41,944 nt of DNA from Barnesiella sp. (GTDB lineage: Bacteria; Bacteroidota; Bacteroidia; Bacteroidales; Muribaculaceae): positions 1 through 41,944 of the forward strand of contig JAAVFD010000038.1 of NCBI GenBank assembly GCA_014800945.1, read 5' to 3'. A program made the translations under genes and the position numbers. Shown here piece after piece: positions 1 through 7,205 of the stretch. Each line of letters starts with the position of its first letter. Within the stretch, counting starts at the first letter, position 1. A model generated the notes under the pieces. The model had not been told where the DNA came from, did no database searches, and was given only the letters and a program-made list of their open reading frames with translations.

Positions 1-53
1 ATTGTAGTAAGTTTTAATAGTTTGTTGTTAGCAGTTGGTTTAGTTTGATGATG

Positions 54-82
54 CAAAGGTATAGCAAAAATATCCGTTGCAA
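54..82 (-). promoter_or_regulatory. Outward-facing promoter in left terminal repeat
   Basis: Read on the minus strand there is a -33 TTG (82-80), an 18-nt spacer and a -7 TACCTTTG (61-54). This is a close match to the Bacteroidetes consensus. It would transcribe leftward out of the window, with a leader that begins near position 49. Confidence 0.65.
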
Positions 83-145
83 GAATTATAAAGTTAACAG
101 AAGTTAAATCCGTTACAGGATTGTTACAGCGTGACGCAAACAGCT

Positions 146-190
146 GGCATTAAGGATATTAAAGTCTTTAGGGTCTCTAAGGTCTTTAAG
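146..190. repeat. Five 9-bp tandem units, left copy
   Basis: Five consecutive 9-mers approximate GTCNTTARG (units start at 146, 155, 164, 173, 182). The first two are the most degenerate. The right terminal repeat has the same number of units in the inverted orientation at 41755-41799, with different base changes. Confidence 0.7.
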
Positions 191-193
191 GGT

Positions 194-224
194 AAAAAAT
201 AGGCTGCGCCTATTTGCACAGCCT
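194..224 (-). terminator. Intrinsic terminator after mrp
   Basis: The arms 201-209 and 216-224 pair over nine positions with one G-U pair and a six-base loop. On the minus strand the hairpin is followed by a T-rich run (200-194). A second, competing 8-bp hairpin can form between 197-204 and 208-215. It lies just beyond the mrp stop codon at 258. Confidence 0.8.
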
Positions 225-257
225 AATTAATATACTCCTAATATTTTGTGTGTCCTA

Positions 258-1364
258 TCAGTGTTTGGAAACATCAACTTTTTGTGTGGGAGGAAGAGAA
301 TTATTTCTCTTATCCACCGCATCAATCACCTCGTGAGCGAGATGTTCAAATGCATGAGCGGTAATACTGTCAGCTTCAAGGGCTATTGGAGTACCGTTGT
401 CACCACCCTCACACACGCTTCCAACAAGAGGAATCTGAGCAAGCAAGGGCACACCTGCCTCTTTTGCGAGTTTGCATCCGCCTTCACGACCGAAAATATA
501 GTATTTTTCATCCGGATGTTTTTCAGGCGTGAACCATGCCATATTCTCAACGAGTCCGAGCACGGGTACATTTACCTTATCTCCAACAAACATGGAAATT
601 CCTTTACGCGCATCTGCAAGCGCAACCTCCTGAGGTGTAGTCACTACCACCACACCTGTTATGGCGAGACTCTGCACCAAAGTGAGATGAATGTCGCTTG
701 TGCCGGGAGGCATATCGATGAGGAAATAATCCAGTTCGCCCCAATCCGCCTCGGCGATAAGCTGTCGGAGAGCATTGCTCGCCATACCGCCACGCCAAAG
801 CACCGCGCTGTTTTTATCTACAAGAAAACCTATACTCAGAATTTTTACCCCATATTTTTCCAACGGTATAATGAGAGGACGGTCATTAACCTCGTGCATA
901 TACACCTGCTCATCCTCAACTCCAAACATTTTCGGAACACTCGGGCCGAAAATATCTGCGTCAAGCAGTCCTACCTTATAACCCTCACGTGCGAGAGCCA
1001 CAGCGAGATTGGAAGCAACGGTACTTTTGCCTACTCCCCCTTTTCCACTGCTCACACCTATAATGTTTTTTACACCGGGGAGTAATTTCGATTCCACTTG
1101 CTGCGGTTTAGCAAAAACTGCACTTACGGTAGGCTCCACCGATTCATTGATATATGTTTTGAGCGCTACCTCGGCAGCCTTGACAACAGATTTTGCAAAC
1201 GGATCGGTCGGCTTGTCAAAATTAATACTGAATGACACCTTGTTACCGTCAATTCTGATATCATCGGCTACCATTCCGAGCTCCACAATATTTTTACCAT
1301 TACCGGGATAGCGCACATTTTTGAGCGCTTCCAGAATTAAGTTAGGGTAAAGTCTTGATTCCAT
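258..1364 (-). CDS. mrp: Mrp/NBP35-family ATP-binding iron-sulfur carrier
   Basis: Cytoplasmic P-loop ATPase of the Mrp/ApbC family, which carries and delivers iron-sulfur clusters. The 368-residue protein has an N-terminal MIP18/DUF59-like domain (about 1-90) and then the ATPase domain. The deviant Walker A SGKGGVGKST is at 106-115 and the DADIFGPS switch region near 135-142. The CxxC cluster site of many family members is absent: the expected place reads ENMAWFTPEKHPDEKYY. As I recall, other Bacteroidetes homologues look similar, so this may be normal for the phylum. The gene starts 7 bp after the trmB stop, which suggests one transcript, and ends at the terminator in the terminal repeat. 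Confidence 0.93.
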   Translation of the reverse strand: MESRLYPNLILEALKNVRYPGNGKNIVELGMVADDIRIDGNKVSFSINFDKPTDPFAKSVVKAAEVALKTYINESVEPTVSAVFAKPQQVESKLLPGVKNIIGVSSGKGGVGKSTVASNLAVALAREGYKVGLLDADIFGPSVPKMFGVEDEQVYMHEVNDRPLIIPLEKYGVKILSIGFLVDKNSAVLWRGGMASNALRQLIAEADWGELDYFLIDMPPGTSDIHLTLVQSLAITGVVVVTTPQEVALADARKGISMFVGDKVNVPVLGLVENMAWFTPEKHPDEKYYIFGREGGCKLAKEAGVPLLAQIPLVGSVCEGGDNGTPIALEADSITAHAFEHLAHEVIDAVDKRNNSLPPTQKVDVSKH

Positions 1365-1371
1365 TATATGC

Positions 1372-2166
1372 TTATTTATTTAAGTCTTTAGGTTTAACAG
1401 CCGCCTGACGGAGGTCAGTGTGCTGAATTTCACCGCGTGAAAAACTGCGGTAAGTATCAAATTCTATATCCACTTCCGGCTCGGTTAGCATTCCCTCCTC
1501 CGGCAGACGGAAAGAAAGGTATTTAATGGTGAGTCCGCGGTCAAGCCACTGCTGCTCGTAGTATGTGCGAATACCGAGAATCTCAGATGCGGCATCACGT
1601 CCCTCACCGTACAAATCGCTTGTGTCTGCAATCAAATCCAGATTGTTATGCTGCGCCATAATCCGGGTATAGGTATAGAGAAATGGGCTGTCTGTTTTCA
1701 GATTTATAACACCTCCCGGCTCCAGCACCTTGCGGTATAGTTCCAAAAACCTGGTGCCTGTGAGCCTTTTGCGCACTTTTTTCATTTGTGGGTCCGGAAA
1801 AGTAATCCAAATTTCTGCCACTTCACCGGGTGCGAAAAAACGATCAAGAAGCTCTATATCGGTACGTAGAAATGCCACGTTGCTCAACTTTTCATCACGC
1901 GCCTCACAAGCACCTGTCCACATTCGAGCTCCTTTGATATCTATACCTATGAAATTCTTGCCCGGATAGCGTCTGGCAAGCCCTACTGTATATTCACCTT
2001 TACCACATCCAAGTTCAAGAACAATAGGATTGTTGTTGTGAAAAAAATCACTGTGCCACTTGCCGCGATAAGGAAAACCATCGCGCTGAAGCACACCAAA
2101 AGGATACTGGAGAACAAAATCCATTGTCTCCATTTCGCTGAATTTTTTCAATTTATTCTTACCCAT
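1372..2166 (-). CDS. trmB: tRNA (guanine-N7-)-methyltransferase
   Basis: Makes m7G46 in tRNA using S-adenosylmethionine. The 264-residue protein has the Rossmann SAM motif ELGCGKG at 51-57, IGIDIKG at 73-79 and the conserved FPDP at 123-126, all typical of TrmB. The start MGKNKL matches my recollection of Bacteroides TrmB N-termini. A good minus-strand promoter ends only four bases before this ATG, so the transcript would be leaderless or nearly so; otherwise translation would start at the internal Met12. It is first gene of a pair with mrp and diverges from queC. Confidence 0.95.
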   Translation of the reverse strand: MGKNKLKKFSEMETMDFVLQYPFGVLQRDGFPYRGKWHSDFFHNNNPIVLELGCGKGEYTVGLARRYPGKNFIGIDIKGARMWTGACEARDEKLSNVAFLRTDIELLDRFFAPGEVAEIWITFPDPQMKKVRKRLTGTRFLELYRKVLEPGGVINLKTDSPFLYTYTRIMAQHNNLDLIADTSDLYGEGRDAASEILGIRTYYEQQWLDRGLTIKYLSFRLPEEGMLTEPEVDIEFDTYRSFSRGEIQHTDLRQAAVKPKDLNK

Positions 2167-2170
2167 GCCA

Positions 2171-2200
2171 CAAAGTTACTACTTTTGCAACGTATAACAA
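2171..2200 (-). promoter_or_regulatory. trmB-mrp promoter
   Basis: On the minus strand, TTG (2200-2198), a 19-nt spacer and TAACTTTG (2178-2171) match the Bacteroidetes -33/-7 consensus. The predicted transcription start falls at or next to the trmB ATG (2166). Confidence 0.65.
2180..2187 (+). promoter_or_regulatory. Probable -7 box for queC
   Basis: TACTTTTG on the plus strand lies 39 bp before the queC ATG. No clear -33 TTG is present at the expected distance. The box almost abuts the opposing trmB -7 box (2171-2178), so the two promoters may compete. Confidence 0.4.
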
Positions 2201-2226
2201 ACCGCTATAACCAATCAATACAACGT

Positions 2227-2868
2227 ATGGCTAAAGATACATTGCTTATTTTATCCGGCGGAATGGATTCCACCACTCTGCTTCATGAATATAAGGACTC
2301 GATAGCACTTGCCGTTCATTTCAACTACGGTGCCAAGCAAAACCTGAGAGAGAGCGCTTGCGCCGAAGAGCAGTGCCGTGTAGCCGGTGTGGAGTTTTTA
2401 GAACTTGATCTTGCCTTTATGGGGCGGTACTTCAGCAGCTCGCTCTTCGAAGGGGATGAAGCTGTGCCTGAAGGAAGCTACGAGGATTCGAATATGGCAT
2501 CAACAGTAGTGCCTTTCCGCAACGGCATAATGCTATCTGTTGCGGCGGGACTCGCTGAAAGCCGCGGACTCAAGAAAGTGATGATGGCAAACCACGGTGG
2601 TGATCACGCGGTTTATCCCGACTGCCGCCCTGAATTTGTAGAGGCTATGAACAGCGCGATTCAGGCAGGTACATACGCCCACATATCTCTTGTTGCACCA
2701 TACACCGGTATCACTAAAGCCGAGATAGCCAGACGCGGCAAAAGCCTCGGAGTTGACTACTCTCACACCTATTCCTGCTACAAAGGCACTCCGCACCATT
2801 GCGGTAAATGCGCCACCTGCATAGAACGCCGTCAAGCGCTTGATGCCGCCGGAATAGATTGCGAATAG
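2227..2868 (+). CDS. queC: 7-cyano-7-deazaguanine synthase (queuosine pathway)
   Basis: Converts 7-carboxy-7-deazaguanine to preQ0 with ATP and ammonia, in queuosine biosynthesis. From ATG 2227 the protein has 213 residues, with the PP-loop SGGMDS at 10-15 and four zinc-ligand cysteines at 184, 192, 195 and 198. The frame is open further upstream, but that extension overlaps trmB on the other strand and precedes the -7 box. The chosen start gives MAKDTLLILSGGMDS, a normal family N-terminus. No other queuosine gene is in the window, and I see no preQ1 riboswitch in the short leader. Confidence 0.95.
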   Translation: MAKDTLLILSGGMDSTTLLHEYKDSIALAVHFNYGAKQNLRESACAEEQCRVAGVEFLELDLAFMGRYFSSSLFEGDEAVPEGSYEDSNMASTVVPFRNGIMLSVAAGLAESRGLKKVMMANHGGDHAVYPDCRPEFVEAMNSAIQAGTYAHISLVAPYTGITKAEIARRGKSLGVDYSHTYSCYKGTPHHCGKCATCIERRQALDAAGIDCE

Positions 2869-2890
2869 CAGAAATTCCACCATTAATACA

Positions 2891-2898
2891 TAAATTTG
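2891..2898 (+). promoter_or_regulatory. Possible -7 box for the GH31 gene
   Basis: TAAATTTG lies 30 bp before the GH31 ATG. The -33 region is not recognisable, so the promoter may need an activator, or transcription may continue from queC. Confidence 0.35.
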
Positions 2899-2928
2899 CT
2901 GACATTAATTCAATAACGTAACCATATC

Positions 2929-5900
2929 ATGAAACTATCCAGCTTCTATCTGTCCGCCCTTGCTGCTGTAGCATTAGCCACATCACATGCCGGCGCCACA
3001 ACTTCCATAGCGAATTCTGTGACAGAACAACACACTCCGGATGCCATAAGTATAACCGGAGCTACACGTATAAATCCCACGACGATTGAGCTTAAACTGT
3101 CTGATGGAAAAAGATTCGTCATGGACTTTTACGGCGACAATATCTTCCGACTGTTCCGTGATGACAACGGTGGAATTATACGCAATCCTATTGCAAATCC
3201 TCCGGCTAATATTCTGGTTAAAAACCCCAGAAAGCACACCGGGGAAATCAATATCAATGACCAGGACGACAAGATTACCGTTTCCACCCCTAAAATCGCC
3301 GTGGAGTGGAACAAGGCTGACGCGACTATGAGTGTTACCGACAGAACTACCGGCAAAACGGTTGTCAGCGAAACCTCACCGGTTAAGTTTGAAAAAGGTA
3401 AAACGGTCATGACACTCGCCGAGAAACCGAACGAATACTTTTACGGTGGTGGAGTGCAGAACGGCAGATTCTCGCACAAAGGCAGAACGATAGCCATAGA
3501 AAATCAGAACAGCTGGACCGACGGAGGAGTAGCTTCCCCAACTCCCTACTACTGGTCAACCAACGGCTACGGCATTATGTTTCACACTTTCGGCAAAGGT
3601 AAGTACGATTTCGGAAGTGAAACCCCCGGAACAGTAAAACTTACCCATGACACCGATTATCTGGATGCATTTGTAATGGTAAGTCCAACTCCGGCCGGAT
3701 TGCTTAACGATTTCTATCAGCTGACAGGTAATCCTGTACTGCTACCGAAATTCGGATTCTATGAAGGTCATCTCAATGCTTACAACCGTGACTACTGGAA
3801 AGAGGATGAAAAAGGCATTCTCTTTGAAGACGGCAAGAGATACAAAGAGAGCCAGCGTGACAACGGCGGAATAAAAGAATCGCTCAACGGCGAGAAGAAT
3901 AACTATCAATTCTCCGCCCGTGCAGTCGTTGACAGATATGCTGCCCACGATATGCCGCTCGGCTGGGTTCTGCCTAACGACGGCTACGGTGCCGGTTACG
4001 GACAGACAGAAACTTTAGACGGCAACATTGAAAATCTTCGCCAATTCGGTGACTATGCACGCTCAAAAGGTGTTGAAATAGGACTTTGGACTCAGAGCAA
4101 TCTTCACCCGAACCCCGAAGTGAGCGCCCTGCTTCAGCGTGATATAGTGAAAGAGGTACGTGATGCCGGAGTAAGAGTGCTGAAAACAGACGTTGCATGG
4201 GTTGGAGCCGGATATTCATTCGGACTTAACGGAGTTGCCGATGTAGGTGAGATTATGCCATATTACGGCAATGACGCCCGTCCGTTCATCATTTCTCTTG
4301 ACGGCTGGGCCGGTACCCAGCGTTACGCAGGTGTGTGGAGCGGAGACCAGACCGGCGGTGAATGGGAATACATCCGTTTCCATATTCCCACCTATATAGG
4401 CTCTGGACTTAGCGGACAGCCCAATATCACATCTGATATGGACGGTATTTTCGGCGGACTTAACCCGGCAGTAAACATAAGAGATTTCCAGTGGAAAACA
4501 TTCTCCCCCATGCAGCTCAATATGGACGGCTGGGGAAGAAACGAAAAATATCCGCACGCCTTAGGAGAACCATCCGCGTCAATCAACCGAAACTATCTTA
4601 AACTCAAATCACAGCTACTTCCATACGCATATACTTATGCCCGCGAAGCTATTGACGGCAAACCGCTCATAAGAGCGATGTTTCTCGATTATCCCAACGA
4701 CTATACCCACTCCGCCGCCACACGCTATCAGTTCCTTTACGGGCCTGATTTTCTCGTGGCACCTATCTATCAGAACACAGCCGCTGATTCTCTCGGCAAC
4801 GACATCAGAAACGGCATCTACCTTCCGGAAGGGAACTGGATTGACTACTTCTCGGGTGACAGTTATGAAGGAAATATTGTGCTCAATAGCTTTGCAACAC
4901 CTATCTGGAAACTCCCGGTATTTGTTAAAGCCGGCGCAATAATTCCTATGGTGAATCCGAACAACAATCCGATGCAGATTGACCGCTCCAACAGAATATT
5001 TGAATTTTACCCCGACGGTAAGTCTGAATTTACCCTGTACGATGATGACGGCACTACCGAAAGCTATCGTGACGGAAAATCATTTGCAACCACAACCGTC
5101 ACCTCTACCGTTCTGCCTAAATCACTCCTTAACATATATATTGCCCCCACCGAGGGCTCTTTTGAAGGATTTACTCCGGACCAGAGCACAGAGTTAATAG
5201 TCAATGTTACTTCAGAGCCTAAGGCTGTGACCGCCAGAATCGGAAATTCAAAAGTTACTCTTAAGAAAGTGACCTCTCAGTCAGAATTTGAAAGCAACGA
5301 GAACGTTTATTATTATAACCCGGCACCGGAACTGAACAGATTCTCTACTCCCGGCTCTGAGGCGTCAAATGTCAGCATCAAGAAAAACGCTCAGCTGATG
5401 ATTAAGATTGCCAAGACAGATATCACCAAAAATTCCGTTGCTGTAGAGGTGAAAGGATTCCGTTTTGAGCCGTCCAATAACCTGCTCTCTGCACATGGTA
5501 GCCTGACTGCACCTGTAGCGCAGGTTGCTCCTGAGGCGATAGAGGCATATACCCTCACACCGTCATGGGCTCCGGTAGCTAACGCTGATTATTACGAAAT
5601 TGAATTCAACGGACTGAATTATACCAATATCCGCTCTAACTCGCTAATATTTGAAGACCTGCGGCCGGAGACAGACTACACGGTTAAGGTTCGCGCCGTA
5701 AATGCCGACGGTGTTTCACCCTGGACAGAGGTGAATGTGCGCACAAAAAATAATCCCCTCGAATTTGCTATCCGCGGTATTCAGGGTGAGGTTAATGTGC
5801 CTGTTCAGGCAGGATTCGGTGTAAGCCGCCTCTTTGACTTTGCGGAAAGCGGTGATACATGGCACACAAAATACCGTGCCAATGCTATTCCGTTTGACCT

Positions 5901-6780
5901 CACCATTGACCTTATGAGTGTCAACACTCTTGACCGGTTCGATTACCTGCCGAGACAGGATGGCGGCAACGGCACAATTCTCAAAGGAAGCGTGGCTGTG
6001 AGCATGGACAAGGAACACTGGACTGAGGTGGATTCATTCACATGGAAACGCAATGGCGAGGTTAAGTCATTCTTATTCAGCGAACGTCCTACAGCACGCT
6101 ACATCCGCCTGTCAGTAACAGAAGGTGTTGGCAACTACGGCTCAGGCAGAGAAATCTATGTATTCAAAGTGCCCGGAACTGAAAGTTACCTACCGGGAGA
6201 TATCAACAATGACGGTAAAATAGATGAAAATGATCTGATGTCTTACACCAACTACACCGGCCTTCGCACCGTTGACTCCGACTTCGATTATGTGAGTGCC
6301 GGAGATATAAACCGTAACGGTCTTATCGATGCATACGACATTTCGGCTGTTGCCACACGCCTTGATGACGGAGTTGAACCTAATGATTATGCCAAACCGC
6401 TTGCCGGTTCTATAGAAATGGAGATTCCCAAAGGTATAGTTGCCAAAGGTGATACAGTCAGCATTACGGTTAAAGGAGTTGACCTTGAAAGTGTGAATGC
6501 AATCAGCTTCGCTCTCCCCTACGACCAGCAGAAATGGGAGTTTGTCGGAATAGAGCCGGTTGCAGTGAAAGGTATGGAGAATCTCACCAACGACAGGTTG
6601 CACAGCAACAGTGTCAAAGCCCTCTATCCCACTTTCGTGAATATCGGCGACAAGCCGGATGTGTCAGGCAATGAAACCCTATTCATAATCCGCTTCGTAG
6701 CCCGTCAGAAAGGAACCTTCAACTCCAAGATGCAGGATGCGATGATAGTTGACAAAAAACTCACAACAATAAAACTCTGA
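2929..6780 (+). CDS. Secreted multidomain GH31 glycoside hydrolase with dockerin-like and cohesin-like C-terminus
   Basis: Exported alpha-glycosidase of family GH31, 1283 residues. Residues 1-23 form a signal peptide without a lipobox. An N-terminal mutarotase-like/DUF4968 region leads into the catalytic barrel (about 270-620), with probable nucleophile D421 in KTDVAW and probable acid/base D473 in WSGDQTGG. After a DUF5110-like beta domain come an FN3 domain (about 870-940), an F5/8 type C/CBM32-like module (about 945-1085), two dockerin-type calcium repeats (GDINNDGKID near 1090, GDINRNGLID near 1125) and a cohesin-like beta domain to the end. The nucleophile motif differs from the classical WxDMNE; I recall GH31 alpha-N-acetylgalactosaminidases with a similar architecture, so mucin O-glycans are a possible substrate, but this is unproven. 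No SusC/SusD pair adjoins it. Confidence 0.85.
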   Translation: MKLSSFYLSALAAVALATSHAGATTSIANSVTEQHTPDAISITGATRINPTTIELKLSDGKRFVMDFYGDNIFRLFRDDNGGIIRNPIANPPANILVKNPRKHTGEININDQDDKITVSTPKIAVEWNKADATMSVTDRTTGKTVVSETSPVKFEKGKTVMTLAEKPNEYFYGGGVQNGRFSHKGRTIAIENQNSWTDGGVASPTPYYWSTNGYGIMFHTFGKGKYDFGSETPGTVKLTHDTDYLDAFVMVSPTPAGLLNDFYQLTGNPVLLPKFGFYEGHLNAYNRDYWKEDEKGILFEDGKRYKESQRDNGGIKESLNGEKNNYQFSARAVVDRYAAHDMPLGWVLPNDGYGAGYGQTETLDGNIENLRQFGDYARSKGVEIGLWTQSNLHPNPEVSALLQRDIVKEVRDAGVRVLKTDVAWVGAGYSFGLNGVADVGEIMPYYGNDARPFIISLDGWAGTQRYAGVWSGDQTGGEWEYIRFHIPTYIGSGLSGQPNITSDMDGIFGGLNPAVNIRDFQWKTFSPMQLNMDGWGRNEKYPHALGEPSASINRNYLKLKSQLLPYAYTYAREAIDGKPLIRAMFLDYPNDYTHSAATRYQFLYGPDFLVAPIYQNTAADSLGNDIRNGIYLPEGNWIDYFSGDSYEGNIVLNSFATPIWKLPVFVKAGAIIPMVNPNNNPMQIDRSNRIFEFYPDGKSEFTLYDDDGTTESYRDGKSFATTTVTSTVLPKSLLNIYIAPTEGSFEGFTPDQSTELIVNVTSEPKAVTARIGNSKVTLKKVTSQSEFESNENVYYYNPAPELNRFSTPGSEASNVSIKKNAQLMIKIAKTDITKNSVAVEVKGFRFEPSNNLLSAHGSLTAPVAQVAPEAIEAYTLTPSWAPVANADYYEIEFNGLNYTNIRSNSLIFEDLRPETDYTVKVRAVNADGVSPWTEVNVRTKNNPLEFAIRGIQGEVNVPVQAGFGVSRLFDFAESGDTWHTKYRANAIPFDLTIDLMSVNTLDRFDYLPRQDGGNGTILKGSVAVSMDKEHWTEVDSFTWKRNGEVKSFLFSERPTARYIRLSVTEGVGNYGSGREIYVFKVPGTESYLPGDINNDGKIDENDLMSYTNYTGLRTVDSDFDYVSAGDINRNGLIDAYDISAVATRLDDGVEPNDYAKPLAGSIEMEIPKGIVAKGDTVSITVKGVDLESVNAISFALPYDQQKWEFVGIEPVAVKGMENLTNDRLHSNSVKALYPTFVNIGDKPDVSGNETLFIIRFVARQKGTFNSKMQDAMIVDKKLTTIKL

Positions 6781-6845
6781 GAAATAGCGGTCTGCACTTT
6801 AGGGAGGTAACACCGAGTGCGGATACACGATAACCCACAATAATG

Positions 6846-6883
6846 GAGTTTCGGAGAAACGACTGTTCTCCGGAACTCTTTTT
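6846..6883 (+). terminator. Intrinsic terminator after GH31
   Basis: A 13-bp stem (6846-6858 with 6866-6878, one G-U pair) has a seven-base loop and five T immediately after. It is the strongest hairpin in the intergenic region. Confidence 0.88.
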
Positions 6884-6904
6884 ATATTATACAGGCAGGG
6901 ATCA

Positions 6905-7140
6905 AGTTCAACACCTCCGGCGTTGGGGGGGGGTTGGACGGGGCTCCGGTTCCGGGCACGTAAACGTACCCGGCTAACAAAATCAAAAGCCCTCCGGGCT
7001 TACAAATCAGACGCGCCGGCAGAGCGCGTCCCTCTCCGATTCCTCGGAATTTTCCGAATTCTCCGATTATTCCGACAATGGCGCCTTCCGGCGCACACCC
7101 CCCGCCACGGCATCGCCTCTACGAGGCTCAGAGGTGTCAA
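6905..7140. other. GC-rich cluster of short hairpins and a G9 run before polA
   Basis: The 425-bp gap 6781-7205 holds no convincing gene. After the terminator, at least five short inverted repeats follow one another: 6952-6973 (one mismatch), 6987-7001, 7010-7030 (perfect 7-bp stem), 7081-7094 and 7115-7127; a weaker one is at 7044-7057. A run of nine G is at 6925-6933, and CCGAWT-like words recur between 7036 and 7075. The cluster could be an RNA leader, a REP-like element or degenerate repeat sequence; I do not recognise the family. Confidence 0.6.
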
Positions 7141-7181
7141 AGAGATGCCGCCGGGAATGTTTTTATTTTTCCAAAAATTAC

Positions 7182-7189
7182 TACCTTAG
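7182..7189 (+). promoter_or_regulatory. Probable -7 box for polA
   Basis: TACCTTAG differs from TAnnTTTG at one position. It lies 16 bp before the chosen polA ATG, in an AT-rich patch after the hairpin cluster. The position supports ATG 7206 over upstream in-frame starts. Confidence 0.4.
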
Positions 7190-7205
7190 CAGAAAAATAT
7201 ACTAT

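Larger units (their letters stand above)
1..233. repeat. Left terminal inverted repeat (partner at 41712-41944)
   Basis: The first 119 bases are the exact reverse complement of 41826-41944. The first mismatch is at 120 (partner 41825), and similarity continues with differences to about 233. From inside to outside it holds an intrinsic terminator, five 9-bp tandem units and a promoter facing out of the window. Homogeneous sequence on the promoter side and drift on the inner side suggest the upstream region of a multicopy gene such as an rRNA operon; this is inference, because the downstream gene is not in the window. Confidence 0.9.

Noticed and set aside
1-233. Terminal repeats as ends of a 42-kb transposon
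   Set aside because: Identity decays inward from the window edge, the inner limits follow host gene terminators, and the interior is ordinary chromosomal genes without a transposase.
246-1085. 279-codon open frame on the plus strand across mrp
   Set aside because: Antisense to a well-supported mrp gene; no promoter and no recognisable protein features.
2188-2226. preQ1 riboswitch before queC
   Set aside because: The leader is too short and shows no pseudoknot-like pairing.
6923-7189. Short frames in the GC-rich gap before polA
   Set aside because: The sequence is dominated by short inverted repeats; the predicted peptides are low complexity and start inside hairpins.
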